From an uncultured Bacilli bacterium (lineage in GTDB: Bacteria; Bacillota_I; Bacilli_A; RFN20; CAG-288), in assembly GCA_934725685.1 (NCBI GenBank), contig CAKVBX010000013.1, forward strand, positions 1 to 37,101: 37,101 nt of DNA, written 5' to 3'. Made by a program: the position numbers and the translations under genes. A model generated the notes under the pieces. That model saw only the letters and a list, made by a program, of their open reading frames with translations, made no database searches and was not told where the DNA came from. Numbering within the stretch: the first letter of the stretch is position 1; every line of letters starts with the position of its first letter. Below are positions 7,165-16,228 of this stretch, in pieces.

Positions 7165-9420
7165 ATGAAAATTGATTCCACTGCCTGGGATGGTTTCAAA
7201 GGCCGTCACTGGAAAAACGATGTCAATGTCCGTGACTTCATTCAGAACAACTATGAACCCTATGAAGGAGACGCCTCCTTCCTCGAAGTCCCGACCAAGG
7301 CGACCAACATCCTTTGGTTCGAACTCCAGAAGCTTCAGAAGGAAGCCAGAGCCAAGGGCGGTGTCCTCGATATGGATACCGATATCGTCTCTTCCATCAC
7401 CAGCCATAAGCCTGGTTACATCTGCGAAGAGTACAAGGATCTCGAAAAGGTCGTCGGTCTTCAGACGGACAAGCCGTTGAAGAGAGCCTTCATGCCTTAC
7501 GGTGGCATCAAGATGGCCGAACAGGCCCTCACGACCCACGGTTATACGCCCAATCCGGAACTTCACAAGATCTTCACGGAATATCATAAGACCCACAACG
7601 ATGGCGTCTTTGATGCCTATACTCCGGAGATGATGAAGTGCCGTCACAACAAGATTCTCACCGGTCTTCCGGATACCTACGGAAGAGGAAGAATCGTCGG
7701 CGATTACAGAAGAGTCGCCCTCTACGGCATCGATAACCTCATCGAGGAGAAACTCACTGACCTCGCCAACTGTGGCGATGGCACCATGACTGATGATGTC
7801 ATCCGTCAGAGAGAAGAAATTTCCATGCAGGTCAAAGCCCTCAAGCAGATGAAGGAAATGGCCGCCTCCTATGGCTATGACATTTCCAAGCCTGCCACCA
7901 ACGCCCACGAAGCGGTCCAGTGGCTCTACTTCGGTTATCTGGCCGCCATCAAGAGCCAGAATGGCGCCGCCATGTCCGTCGGAAGAATCTCCACCTTCCT
8001 CGATATCTATATCAACCGTGACCTCAAGAAGGGCCTCATCACCGAAAGAGACGCTCAGGAACTCATCGATCACCTCGTCATGAAGTTCCGTATGGTCAAG
8101 TTCGCCCGTATTCCTTCCTATGATGCCCTCTTCTCCGGCGACCCGGTCTGGGCCACCCTCGAAGTCGGCGGTATGGGTATGGACGGCAGAGATATGGTCA
8201 CCAAGAACGACTTCCGTTTCCTCCACACCCTCGAGAACATGGGCCCTGCTCCGGAACCGAACCTCACGGTCCTCTATTCGCCCAGAATGAGCGAGAACTT
8301 CAAGAAGTATGCCGCCCACATCTCCATCACCACTTCTTCCATTCAGTATGAAAACGACGATGTCATGCGTCCGATCTGGGGCGATGACTATTCTATCTGC
8401 TGCTGCGTCTCCGCAACCGAGACCGGTAAGGAAATGCAGTTCTTCGGCGCCAGAGCCAACCTTGCCAAGTGCCTTCTTTACGCCATCAACGGCGGCGTCG
8501 ATGAGATGAGCCATCAGCAGGTCGGTCCGGCCTATCAGAGAATCACCTCCGATGTCCTCGACTATGATGAGGTCATCAAGAGTTATGACCGCATGATGGA
8601 CTGGCTCGCCGGCATCTATGTCAATGTCCTCGACCTCATCCAGTACATGCACGACAAGTATTATTATGAGGCTGCCGAAATGGCCCTCATCGATACCGAT
8701 GTCAGAAGAACCTTCGCGACCGGTATCGCCGGATTCAGCCACGTCGTCGATTCCCTCTCCGCCATCAAGTATGCCAAGGTCACCGCAATCCGCGATGAAC
8801 AGGGCATCACCAAGGATTTCAAGATCGAAGGAGACTTCCCCAGATACGGCAACGATGATGACAGAGCCGATGATATCGCTGTCGAAGTGCTTCACACTTT
8901 CTTAAGAAAGCTCAAGAAGCATCACACCTACCGTAATTCCGAACCGACGACTTCCATCCTTACCATCACTTCCAACGTCGTCTATGGCAAGGCCACCGGT
9001 ACCCTTCCGGATGGCAGAGAAGCCGGCAAGCCTTTGGCTCCGGGCGCCAACCCGTCCTACGGTGCCGAGAACAACGGCCTCTTAGCCTCCCTCAACTCTG
9101 TCGCCAAGCTTCCGTATGAATATGCCCTCGATGGTATCTCCAATACCCAGACCATGAACCCGGATGCCTTAGGCCACAGCGCCGAGGAAAGAGTCGACAA
9201 CCTCGCTCAGGTTCTCGATGGTTACTTCTCTCAGGGCGCCCATCATCTCAATGTCAATGTCTTCGGCAAAGAGAAGCTCCTCGATGCCATGGAGCATCCG
9301 GAGAAGGAAGAATACGCCAACTTCACCATCCGTGTCTCCGGCTATGCGGTCAAGTTCATCGACCTCACCAGAGAACAGCAGCTCGATGTCATCTCTCGTA
9401 CTTTCCACGATCATCTGTAA
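7165..9420 (+). CDS. pflB: Pyruvate formate-lyase (formate acetyltransferase)
   Basis: A 751-residue glycyl radical enzyme that converts pyruvate and CoA to acetyl-CoA and formate, the central step of anaerobic mixed-acid fermentation. The thiyl-radical cysteines lie in SICCCVSATETGK (three Cys at 412-414), and the glycyl radical loop RVSGYAV has its Gly at about residue 726. Length matches the family. The cytoplasmic enzyme needs activation by the radical SAM protein encoded 3 bases downstream. Codon choice is strongly biased to C-ending codons, as expected of a highly expressed gene. The active-site segment reads CCC rather than the more familiar ACC, which leaves the two essential cysteines intact. 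Identification is secure because a dedicated activase follows and no dehydratase motif is present. Confidence 0.96.
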   Translation: MKIDSTAWDGFKGRHWKNDVNVRDFIQNNYEPYEGDASFLEVPTKATNILWFELQKLQKEARAKGGVLDMDTDIVSSITSHKPGYICEEYKDLEKVVGLQTDKPLKRAFMPYGGIKMAEQALTTHGYTPNPELHKIFTEYHKTHNDGVFDAYTPEMMKCRHNKILTGLPDTYGRGRIVGDYRRVALYGIDNLIEEKLTDLANCGDGTMTDDVIRQREEISMQVKALKQMKEMAASYGYDISKPATNAHEAVQWLYFGYLAAIKSQNGAAMSVGRISTFLDIYINRDLKKGLITERDAQELIDHLVMKFRMVKFARIPSYDALFSGDPVWATLEVGGMGMDGRDMVTKNDFRFLHTLENMGPAPEPNLTVLYSPRMSENFKKYAAHISITTSSIQYENDDVMRPIWGDDYSICCCVSATETGKEMQFFGARANLAKCLLYAINGGVDEMSHQQVGPAYQRITSDVLDYDEVIKSYDRMMDWLAGIYVNVLDLIQYMHDKYYYEAAEMALIDTDVRRTFATGIAGFSHVVDSLSAIKYAKVTAIRDEQGITKDFKIEGDFPRYGNDDDRADDIAVEVLHTFLRKLKKHHTYRNSEPTTSILTITSNVVYGKATGTLPDGREAGKPLAPGANPSYGAENNGLLASLNSVAKLPYEYALDGISNTQTMNPDALGHSAEERVDNLAQVLDGYFSQGAHHLNVNVFGKEKLLDAMEHPEKEEYANFTIRVSGYAVKFIDLTREQQLDVISRTFHDHL

Positions 9421-9423
9421 ACA

Positions 9424-10170
9424 ATGACGCTCGGCTATTATCAGTCCCTCGAGTCCTTCGCCTTGGTCGATGGACCCGGGGTGCGGAGCGTTCTGTTCCT
9501 CGCCGGCTGCCCATTCCGCTGTCTGTATTGCCATAATCCGGATTCCTGGGAGTTTTCCAAGAAAAATCCCATCACACCAGAGGAAGCGTTTCAGAAGCTG
9601 ATGCGGTACCGACCGTATTGGAAAAATCATGGCGGTGTCACAATCAGCGGCGGAGAACCGCTCGCCCAGATCGACTTCGTGACGGAACTTGCCACCCTCT
9701 TCCATGAGGCCGGGGTCTCTGTCGCCATCGACACCAGCGGGGCGACGTTCCATGAAAGTCCTGAATTCCTTGTGAAATTCGATAAACTCCTTTCGGTGGC
9801 GGACCTTTTCCTGCTCGATCTCAAATGCATCGATAACACCCTGCATCAGAAAATCACCGGAAAAGAGAACACAAACGTGCTCGCTCTCTATTCCTATCTC
9901 GATAAGAAATCCTATCCGATCTGGGTCAGGCATGTCCTAGCACCCGGATTGACGGATGATGATGGACTGCTAAAGAAAACCCATGATTTCCTTTCCCAAT
10001 TCCACAACATCCGGAGAGTGGAAGTCCTTCCTTACCATAGCCTCGGCGAGTATAAGTATTCCCTTCTCGGCATCGATTATCCCCTCAAGGGGACTAATCC
10101 GCCTTCGAAGGAGAGGATTGAGAACGCGGAACAGCTTCTCGATATCAAATCCTATCCTGATTACAAGTGA
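9424..10170 (+). CDS. pflA: Pyruvate formate-lyase activating enzyme (radical SAM)
   Basis: A 248-residue radical SAM enzyme that installs the glycyl radical on PflB. The [4Fe-4S] motif C-x3-C-x2-C is at Cys29, Cys33 and Cys36 (AGCPFRCLYCHNPDSW), followed by the family's GGVTISGGEPLAQ and the segment DLFLLDLKCID. The gene begins 3 bases after the pflB stop and lacks a clear Shine-Dalgarno sequence, so it is probably translated by coupling to pflB. A terminator follows. Confidence 0.95.
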   Translation: MTLGYYQSLESFALVDGPGVRSVLFLAGCPFRCLYCHNPDSWEFSKKNPITPEEAFQKLMRYRPYWKNHGGVTISGGEPLAQIDFVTELATLFHEAGVSVAIDTSGATFHESPEFLVKFDKLLSVADLFLLDLKCIDNTLHQKITGKENTNVLALYSYLDKKSYPIWVRHVLAPGLTDDDGLLKKTHDFLSQFHNIRRVEVLPYHSLGEYKYSLLGIDYPLKGTNPPSKERIENAEQLLDIKSYPDYK

Positions 10171-10172
10171 AA

Positions 10173-10203
10173 AAAACTTCTGCCATTTGGCAGAAGTTTT
10201 TTG
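10173..10203. terminator. Bidirectional terminator between pflA and the hydrolase gene
   Basis: The 12-bp stem AAAACTTCTGCC/GGCAGAAGTTTT with an ATTT loop is flanked by A residues on the left and T residues on the right, so it can serve both converging genes. Confidence 0.92.
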
Positions 10204-10214
10204 TCTTTCCACTC

Positions 10215-11117
10215 TTATTTATCGAGGAAGGAGATGATGTCGTTTACGACCTTGAAGCTATCCGTTTCATTGAGGATTTCGTGCCTCATGTGTGGATAGA
10301 GGATCAAAGAGACATCCTTGACGCCGAGCTTTTTGTACATTTCCTCTAAAGCCTTCGGCCCTTTTCCACAGGCACCGACGGGATCCTCGTCACCAGCGAC
10401 AAGCAGGATGTGCTCTTCCGGAGAGATGCGTTTCAGATTTTTCTTTTTATAAAGCTCGTTGAGGCCTGCCATGAACTCATGGAAGAAGCCGAAGGTATTC
10501 TCATGTCCACAGTATGGATCGGCGGCATAGTTCTTTCTGTTTTCTTCGTTGTAGCTCAGCCAATCTAAGTCACTTTTTCTGTTCTTGATGGATTTCGCGT
10601 AGGCGCCGATGGAAAGATTTTCCAGGAATTTGGCGTGTTTGTTCCAGTTCTTCTTGGTGGTGAGAAGCTTCGCTAGCTGATTGCCCATGGCAATCGTCAG
10701 CTTATTGTTCTTACCATTGGAAGCCATGATGATTGCTTTATCCACGGTATGGGGATAGTTGATCAAATAGTTCTGTACGGCAAAGGAACCCATGGAATGT
10801 CCCATGAGATAGACCGGCAGTCCGTCTTTTCTTAGTTCGTTGACTTTGTTGTTCAGCGATTTCTGGGTCATCTTCCAGGCGCCGATGGGCCACTGTTGCT
10901 GTTCTTCGATGCTTTTTGCATTCTCACCCTGTCCCCAATGATCGAGGACATGGACGGAATAGCCGACCTTGTTGAGCTCCCTGGCAAAGCTTTCATAGCG
11001 GGAAGAGTGCTCGTCCATGCCGGTGATGATGAGAAGATGGGCTTTCGGTTTCTCAATCAGGTATTCGTTTCCTTTCTGTACGAATCCGCTTTTGTCTTTC
11101 ACTTCGAATATTGCCAT
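10215..11117 (-). CDS. Alpha/beta hydrolase, monoacylglycerol lipase-like
   Basis: A 300-residue serine hydrolase of the Hydrolase_4 (monoglyceride lipase or lysophospholipase) type. The nucleophile elbow GHSMGS places Ser at residue 108; the acid is in VAGDEDPVGACG and the His in YPHMRHEILNE. The oxyanion region HLLIITGMDEHSSRYE matches the family's HGxxEHxxRY, with H-G replaced by T-G. There is no signal peptide, so it acts in the cytoplasm. The start at 11117 follows a strong AGGAGG; the open frame extends upstream through the DUF2804 gene but that part is not real. It lies 37 bases after the DUF2804 gene on the same strand, so the two probably share a transcript. The natural ester substrate is unknown. 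Confidence 0.88.
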   Translation of the reverse strand: MAIFEVKDKSGFVQKGNEYLIEKPKAHLLIITGMDEHSSRYESFARELNKVGYSVHVLDHWGQGENAKSIEEQQQWPIGAWKMTQKSLNNKVNELRKDGLPVYLMGHSMGSFAVQNYLINYPHTVDKAIIMASNGKNNKLTIAMGNQLAKLLTTKKNWNKHAKFLENLSIGAYAKSIKNRKSDLDWLSYNEENRKNYAADPYCGHENTFGFFHEFMAGLNELYKKKNLKRISPEEHILLVAGDEDPVGACGKGPKALEEMYKKLGVKDVSLILYPHMRHEILNETDSFKVVNDIISFLDK

Positions 11118-11154
11118 AGATGCCTCCTTGTTTTTCCTGATTATAATGGATGAT

Positions 11155-12180
11155 TCACCATCTGTTGTAGACTTTTTCTGCAAAACCGGAACAATTCCTG
11201 ATTTCGTGAACAGTTTCGCCAATTTTGATGAATCCGTCGTAGAGCCCGAAGATTTGGTTTTGGATGGAATGAATGAAAATGGCATTGCCTCCTCCCCTAC
11301 GGTGAATGAGGGGCGTGAAGGTGAGCTGGATGTCCCCTTTTTTCGAGGCCATTTTCCAGGGAAGGTCATAATCTTCTTTTCCGTTCTTTCCCTTCGGAAT
11401 TTCGAAGCGGACATCCTGAAGCTTATAAGCCTTGTCACCGAAGAAGAACATGTTCTCGCTGGCTTTGGAAGTGTCCCCGAATCCATATCCGAGATTGAAT
11501 CCGATCGGTGTTCCGTCCTCTGTCCTGTCGTTCATGCTGGCCCAATACCAGGTGTTGATTCTGGTCCATACGCCTCTTCCCCAGTCTAAGACGCCGGACA
11601 TATTCCGGACTTCATACGTTTCATTCCCGAGCCTGATTTCTCCCTCTGCGACGAGATTATTGATTTTCTGATTGTAATAGAAGTGCCTCTTTTTCAAAAA
11701 GGGTGTGACGATGACCATGGTGGCATCTCTCACTTCCGATATCTTGAGACGGAACGTGAGGTCTTTCTTATCCTTATAGCCATGATAGACACCTTCGATC
11801 AGACGGTCTCCTTCTTTGTTATGGAAGGTGATGTCGACCGCTTTGTCACGATAGGAGACGTCTCCTGTTTTGCTTGTGCTCGGAAAACAATGCTTTCCGA
11901 AGGTGAAGAAATGCATCCTGCTCTTCTCATAGTAGACTTTTTTACGATAATCGAACAATGTGACGGAACATAAATCCATATAGGAATTGTCATCGATGGT
12001 GATCGCGATGCCGACTTCATGGTTTCCGAAATAATAGTAATCCCATTCCTTGATTCTTGATTGTCTGGCCTTAATGGCATTTCTGTCGTAATCTTTGACC
12101 AGGGAGTAGGCATAGCCGGACTCTATCGGATTTCCTGTCTTGTCGAGTAACGGACCCTTCTGTAATTCATGCTGTTCCAT
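11155..12180 (-). CDS. DUF2804 family protein
   Basis: A 341-residue protein that I recognise as DUF2804 from the segment MSGVLDWGRGVWTRINTWYW and the following NLGYGFGDTSKASENMFFF, both typical of the family. It has no signal peptide or membrane segment and is rich in beta strands and aromatic residues; a lipocalin-like fold involved with hydrophobic ligands is plausible but unproven. The ATG at 12180 is chosen over an upstream in-frame start because GGGGAAG precedes it. The downstream lipase-like gene suggests a shared role in lipid or ester metabolism; this is inference. Confidence 0.8.
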   Translation of the reverse strand: MEQHELQKGPLLDKTGNPIESGYAYSLVKDYDRNAIKARQSRIKEWDYYYFGNHEVGIAITIDDNSYMDLCSVTLFDYRKKVYYEKSRMHFFTFGKHCFPSTSKTGDVSYRDKAVDITFHNKEGDRLIEGVYHGYKDKKDLTFRLKISEVRDATMVIVTPFLKKRHFYYNQKINNLVAEGEIRLGNETYEVRNMSGVLDWGRGVWTRINTWYWASMNDRTEDGTPIGFNLGYGFGDTSKASENMFFFGDKAYKLQDVRFEIPKGKNGKEDYDLPWKMASKKGDIQLTFTPLIHRRGGGNAIFIHSIQNQIFGLYDGFIKIGETVHEIRNCSGFAEKVYNRW

Positions 12181-12199
12181 AGGCTTCCCCTTTTTTCTT

Positions 12200-12205
12200 A
12201 TTATA
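12200..12205 (-). promoter_or_regulatory. Probable -10 box of the DUF2804-hydrolase operon
   Basis: TATAAT is read on the minus strand 20 bases before the ATG at 12180. The sequence before it is A- and T-rich without a clear -35 box. Confidence 0.4.
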
Positions 12206-12301
12206 GCAAAGCCGGAAAAAAGAAAAGGGAAAAAATATTTTCCGTTTTTCTGTGCTTTTCCTTTTTCCGTACTTATATCAGATTGAAAGGACATTGGATG
12301 T

Positions 12302-12850
12302 ATGACATATATTTCAAGGAAGGAAGTGGAGACGTTGGGCCGAAAACCCTGCGGAAAGGAAGATATCGGTGTAAACGATACGAGATTATTAGAGTATTTT
12401 CAATTGTCGATGGATCATTTCAAACGGTATTGTGAGAAGTCTTCCAGCTATGAGCTTTCTCAGATCACCAATCATGTGGACCATTGGCTGAAGGATAATC
12501 GGACTTCTCCGGTGTATGAGACGTATGGCGTAGGCTCGATTCTCTATGTGGATTTCGGAGCGATGAATTTCGGCTTTGAGCTTTCCTTTCCTCATCCCTG
12601 TGTGGTATTGGCCGAAGAGGGTGTCTTTCTTCTTGTGGCCCCCTGTTCCACAAAGAAATACGGCCATGATTTCCCTGATATCCTTGATGGCAGAAAGGAG
12701 GACGGCTTCCATTCCGATACGGGATTGGTCCTCGACAATATCCGGTGGATTTCCAAAGGGAGAGTCATCGCCAAGATGGGGTGGGTGAAGGAGGATTTTC
12801 TCAGAGAACTCACAAAGCGGTGTATCTCCTATTTTCCAAAGATTTCCTGA
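12302..12850 (+). CDS. MazF/PemK-like protein without a partner antitoxin
   Basis: A 182-residue protein. The second half resembles the PemK/MazF fold of type II toxin mRNA interferases: GVGSILYVDFGAMNFGFELS, then PHPCVVLAEEG, VAPCSTKKY and a late strand DNIRWISKGRVIAKMG. The first 75 residues form a helical extension absent from classical MazF (about 110 residues). There is no small antitoxin gene on either side: upstream is the divergent DUF2804 gene and downstream a separate acetyltransferase with its own promoter. The start follows AAAGGA. The protein could be a solitary mRNA interferase, or a housekeeping or inactivated relative. Fold assignment is moderately sure; toxicity is not shown. 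Confidence 0.7.
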   Translation: MTYISRKEVETLGRKPCGKEDIGVNDTRLLEYFQLSMDHFKRYCEKSSSYELSQITNHVDHWLKDNRTSPVYETYGVGSILYVDFGAMNFGFELSFPHPCVVLAEEGVFLLVAPCSTKKYGHDFPDILDGRKEDGFHSDTGLVLDNIRWISKGRVIAKMGWVKEDFLRELTKRCISYFPKIS

Positions 12851-12870
12851 GAAATCTTCGACATTTTTTT
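12839..12870 (+). terminator. Terminator of the MazF-like gene
   Basis: A perfect 8-bp stem AAGATTTC/GAAATCTT closes on loop CTGA; the TGA stop codon lies in that loop. A run of seven T follows 5 bases after the stem. Confidence 0.75.
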
Positions 12871-12896
12871 ACATTGTGTCAATCTTGTGATAAACT
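12868..12896 (+). promoter_or_regulatory. Promoter of the acetyltransferase gene
   Basis: TTTACA (12868-12873) and TAAACT (12891-12896) are 17 bases apart. The T-run of the preceding terminator overlaps the -35 box. A GAGG ribosome binding site follows before the ATG at 12923. Confidence 0.6.
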
Positions 12897-12922
12897 CTTA
12901 CCCGTGAATCGAGGCTATCTCT

Positions 12923-14053
12923 ATGATTACAATCGTGTCGGTAAGAACCAGAAAACAGAAAAAGGATTTTGTTCAGTTTCCGTTGAAGCTTTATAAAGGT
13001 AACAAGTATTATGTGCCCTGCTTCTATGGAGAGGAACTGAATGTCCTTAACCATAAATCACCTTATGAAGATGTCACGGAAAGCGAATTCTTTCTCGCTT
13101 ATGACGGAAAGAAGGTCGTTGGAAGAATTCAGGGAATCATCCAGAAGCAGTTCAATGAAAAGTACAATACAAAGCGTATCCGCTTTACCCGCTTTGATGC
13201 CATCGATAGCCAAGAGGTTTCCGATGCCCTTTTTGCTGCGTTGGAAAAGTGGGGAAAGGAAAAAGGGATGGATACCGTCTGCGGTCCTTTGGGATACAGC
13301 GATCTGGAAAGGGAAGGACTTCTCATCGAAGGTTTCGATGAAGTCCAGACTTTTGAGGAACAGTACAATTATGATTATTACCAGAAGCTGATTGAAAACC
13401 GCGGCTATCAGAAGGAAGTCGACTGGGTCGAAAGCGCCATCACATTGCCTAAGGAAGTTGACCCCAGAATCGAACATATTGCCGACCATATTCTCAAGAA
13501 GAATGATCTTCATATCGTCGACACAACAAAGTTCTCCAAGAAGAAGTTCCTGAAGCGTTATTATGATGGCTTCTTCGATTGCATCACGGAAGCTTACGGA
13601 GACCTTTATGGCTATGTTCCGTTCACGGAAAAGACAAGAAAGATGGTCATCGACAGCTTCTTCCCCATCATCGATCTCGATGAAGCTATTTTCATTGTGG
13701 ATAATGAGGACAAAATCGTCGCCCTTTCCCTCACCTTCCCCGGTGTCGGAAAAGCGGTTGCGAAGAGCAACGGACATCTTTATCCTTCTGCCTTGATTCG
13801 TCTTCTGAAGACCTTCAAGGATCCGGAAACCATCGACTTAGCTTTGATTGCCGTCAATAAGAATTATAAGAACAGTGGCATCACTGCAGTCTTTGTATCT
13901 GAAGTCGTCAAACGTTGCCAGAAATACAAACATCTTGACCATCTTGAGACAAATCTTAACCTTGAGGATAACATCGCTATCCGCAATATGTGGAATCGTT
14001 TTGAAAGCAGGGAACATAAGAGAAGACGTTCCTACGTCAAGAAACTTTCCTGA
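12923..14053 (+). CDS. GNAT-like acetyltransferase, YghO type
   Basis: A 376-residue cytoplasmic protein resembling the YghO-like N-acyltransferase family. The N-terminus (FVQFPLKLYKGNKYYVPCF) and the following SEFFLAYDGKKVVGRIQGII are typical of that family. A segment near residue 305 (LIAVNKNYKNSGITAVFVSE) sits where the acetyl-CoA pyrophosphate loop of GNAT proteins lies, although its RxxGxG pattern is degenerate. The C-terminus ends in a very basic tail. The start at 12923 is supported by GAGG. Its own promoter and terminator make it a single-gene unit. The substrate is unknown. Confidence 0.75.
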   Translation: MITIVSVRTRKQKKDFVQFPLKLYKGNKYYVPCFYGEELNVLNHKSPYEDVTESEFFLAYDGKKVVGRIQGIIQKQFNEKYNTKRIRFTRFDAIDSQEVSDALFAALEKWGKEKGMDTVCGPLGYSDLEREGLLIEGFDEVQTFEEQYNYDYYQKLIENRGYQKEVDWVESAITLPKEVDPRIEHIADHILKKNDLHIVDTTKFSKKKFLKRYYDGFFDCITEAYGDLYGYVPFTEKTRKMVIDSFFPIIDLDEAIFIVDNEDKIVALSLTFPGVGKAVAKSNGHLYPSALIRLLKTFKDPETIDLALIAVNKNYKNSGITAVFVSEVVKRCQKYKHLDHLETNLNLEDNIAIRNMWNRFESREHKRRRSYVKKLS

Positions 14054-14078
14054 TTCTTCCAATCCAAAATAGAATTGG

Positions 14079-14115
14079 CTGTCAGAATTTGAAACTTCAT
14101 TCTGGCAGTTTTTTT
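14079..14115 (+). terminator. Terminator of the acetyltransferase gene
   Basis: A 10-bp stem CTGTCAGAAT/ATTCTGGCAG (one G-T pair) with a 10-base loop is followed by seven T. Confidence 0.9.
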
Positions 14116-14142
14116 GTTGAAAAAATGCCTCTCTCGGATTAT

Positions 14143-14175
14143 GAAAAAAGCTGCACCACCCTAAGTGATACAGCC
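14143..14175 (-). terminator. Terminator of the DUF3737-MalY operon
   Basis: On the minus strand GGCTGTATCAC and GTGGTGCAGCT form an 11-bp stem including three G-U pairs, with loop TTAGG, followed by a run of six T. It lies just past the MalY stop codon. Confidence 0.8.
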
Positions 14176-14181
14176 AATTGT

Positions 14182-15351
14182 TTATCTTCTTCGAAGAAAG
14201 GATTCTGTTCCCTCTTTGAGGCGGGATAAGGCATCCTTAAGCGTTGTAATCGGACAGGCGACGTTCATGCGGAGGAATCCGTTTCCGCCTTTCCCGTAGG
14301 TGGCGCCATCCGAAAGATAGAGACCTGTTTCTTTTCTCAGAAAGTCGGCAAAGTCTTTGCTCTTTGGCCCAAGCCGGCTGACATCGATCCAGAGAAGATA
14401 GGTGGCATCTCCCGGTAAAACATGGAGAAAAGGTATCTGGTCTCTCACGAAGTCCCTGACATAGTCCCGGTTGCGGAAAAGGACTGTTCTCAGTTCTTCC
14501 AACCATTCCCTTCCTTCATTGAGAGCGGCAACGGCGCTAGGACAGGAGAAGATGTTCGGTTCTGCCACTTCATCCGTATTGAGCTGCCGGTCCACCTTTC
14601 TTCTCTTCTCCGGGTCCGGAACGAAACAGAGGGCGGTGTGGATGCCGGCGAGGTTGAAGGGCTTTGTTACGGAAACAGCATTGACGGAAACTTCCTTACA
14701 GGTTTCACTTGCACTGAAGAAAGGAATATATTCCTTGCCGGGTCTCGTCAGGAAGGCATGGATTTCGTCGCTGAGAACCGTGACGTGATACCGTTTCGCC
14801 AAGTTTCCGAGACGGACGAGTTCTTCCTTGCTCCATATTTTTCCGATGGGATTGGCAGGATTGCAGAAGATGATAAGGCTTGTCTTTTTCAGGGAAAAGG
14901 CTTCTTCCAGCTTTTCCCAATCGATGGAATAATCGTCGCCGTCTCTCAAAAGCTCAACTTCAAGGACATTCCTGGCGTTGTTGATGATGGAATTATAGAA
15001 GATATTGTAGACTGGGGAAAGGACGACCACATTGTCGCCGACCTGCGTCAATTTTCTTACCGTGCTGGAGATGATTGGCACGACGCCGAGAGCGAAAATC
15101 ATCCAGTCTTTTTCCAAGGTGACATGATAACGGTCTTTATAATAATTCTCATAGGCGAGATACCAATCTTCGTCCGGTTCCGTGTAACCGTAGATTCCGG
15201 TCTTGACTCTTTCTTCCAATGCTTTTGTAATGCAGGGAGCGGTTTTGAAATCCATATCTGCAATCCAAAGGGGAAGCTCGTTCTCTTTCACTTTCCATTT
15301 GATGGAATCGGTATGGCGCCTATTTTCGACGGTATCGAAATCGTATTTCAT
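14182..15351 (-). CDS. MalY/PatB-type PLP aminotransferase, likely C-S beta-lyase
   Basis: A 389-residue fold-type I PLP enzyme of the MalY/PatB group, which usually cleaves cystathionine or cysteine conjugates to homocysteine or thiols, pyruvate and ammonia. The N-terminus LPLWIADMDF is the group's hallmark; CNPANPIGK (163-171) and the PLP lysine in SVTKPFNLAG (Lys230) are present, as is the C-terminal FLRMNVACP. The ATG overlaps the stop of the DUF3737 gene by 4 bases, so the two are coupled. It could act in sulfur amino acid metabolism, or be a moonlighting regulator as MalY is in E. coli. Enzyme class is secure; the exact substrate is not. Confidence 0.92.
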   Translation of the reverse strand: MKYDFDTVENRRHTDSIKWKVKENELPLWIADMDFKTAPCITKALEERVKTGIYGYTEPDEDWYLAYENYYKDRYHVTLEKDWMIFALGVVPIISSTVRKLTQVGDNVVVLSPVYNIFYNSIINNARNVLEVELLRDGDDYSIDWEKLEEAFSLKKTSLIIFCNPANPIGKIWSKEELVRLGNLAKRYHVTVLSDEIHAFLTRPGKEYIPFFSASETCKEVSVNAVSVTKPFNLAGIHTALCFVPDPEKRRKVDRQLNTDEVAEPNIFSCPSAVAALNEGREWLEELRTVLFRNRDYVRDFVRDQIPFLHVLPGDATYLLWIDVSRLGPKSKDFADFLRKETGLYLSDGATYGKGGNGFLRMNVACPITTLKDALSRLKEGTESFLRRR

Positions 15352-16208
15352 TGTTCATCCCCCAAAGTTTCAAAGTGAACGATTCCACCCGGAATGCGGT
15401 CCTCGTTCATGATGAGTTCTTCGATTCCCCGGCTTCGGATGATGCCGGAAGTCGGATTCTTGACGGAAAGAAGCTTGGAATGGATGCTGACATCCAAATT
15501 AGAGCAGTATTCGAAGATGAGGTCACTATTCTCAATCGTGGAATCCACAATGCTTACATTGTCCATGTAGCAAAATCCCTGATGGGAAACGATATGACAA
15601 TGTTCCAAGCGAATATTCTTCGTGTTCCATGCAAAATATTCTCCTTCGACACGGCAATTAATCAGGCAGACATTTTCGCAGTTCCAGAAAGCATCTTTGC
15701 TGCGGAGGATTGAATCTTTTACAACGATGTTCTTTCCACCATCAAAGCAATAGTTTCCATCGATGATAAGATTCTCTACGCAAACATTGGAAGAATCCTT
15801 CCCGAAATAATCTCCGTTTTCCACTTTGATGTCTTTCAGGGTCACTTTGTCACAGGACCAAAGGGTCTCCTTGGCGTCATGGAAGTGAAGATTTTTTAAA
15901 ACGATGTTGTTGCAACGGCGGAACAACTTCGGAGCGATGATGTCACAGTTCCGAAATGTGGAATCATCGGTATACCAAATGCCGCTCCTTGCCATCTCGA
16001 GAAATTTCGAATTCTCAACAAGATGGCCTTTTCCGTACCAGAGCGGATATTTATAACTGAAGGTGCATCCTTTTACTTTGAGGTTCCTTCCCTCTTTTAA
16101 TGGGGATTCTCCGTCATGGAAACAGCAATCCTCGATGAAAAGATCGCTCTTACGAAATAAGGCACGTTCTCCGGTGAGTTCCTCGTGCTGCACTTTGATG
16201 TTGTCCAT
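15348..16208 (-). CDS. DUF3737 family, right-handed beta-helix protein
   Basis: A 286-residue protein made of about 20-residue beta-helix rungs with recurring hydrophobic positions (for example VCVENLIIDGNYCFDG then IVVKDSILRSKDAFWNC). This and the opening segment match DUF3737, a family often found next to MalY-type lyases. It has no signal peptide. The ATG at 16208 is chosen because GGAGG sits 8 bases before it; an upstream TTG is less likely. Cysteines and aromatic residues are frequent on the rungs. The fold resembles carbohydrate-active or sensing beta-helices, but no catalytic residues were identified and the function is unknown. Confidence 0.8.
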   Translation of the reverse strand: MDNIKVQHEELTGERALFRKSDLFIEDCCFHDGESPLKEGRNLKVKGCTFSYKYPLWYGKGHLVENSKFLEMARSGIWYTDDSTFRNCDIIAPKLFRRCNNIVLKNLHFHDAKETLWSCDKVTLKDIKVENGDYFGKDSSNVCVENLIIDGNYCFDGGKNIVVKDSILRSKDAFWNCENVCLINCRVEGEYFAWNTKNIRLEHCHIVSHQGFCYMDNVSIVDSTIENSDLIFEYCSNLDVSIHSKLLSVKNPTSGIIRSRGIEELIMNEDRIPGGIVHFETLGDEQ

Positions 16209-16228
16209 AGTACTAACCTCCAAAACGT

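Noticed and set aside
7129..8895. 588-codon open frame on the minus strand
   Set aside because: It is the shadow of pflB, caused by that gene's strong codon bias; no ribosome site or family similarity.
11155..11486. 5' extension of the hydrolase frame
   Set aside because: The frame stays open upstream of 11117, but it overlaps the DUF2804 gene out of frame, and a strong AGGAGG marks the internal start.
12302..14053. Toxin-antitoxin pair formed by the MazF-like and acetyltransferase genes
   Set aside because: GNAT toxins and their antitoxins are small, while this acetyltransferase is a 376-residue YghO-like protein with its own promoter and a terminator before it.
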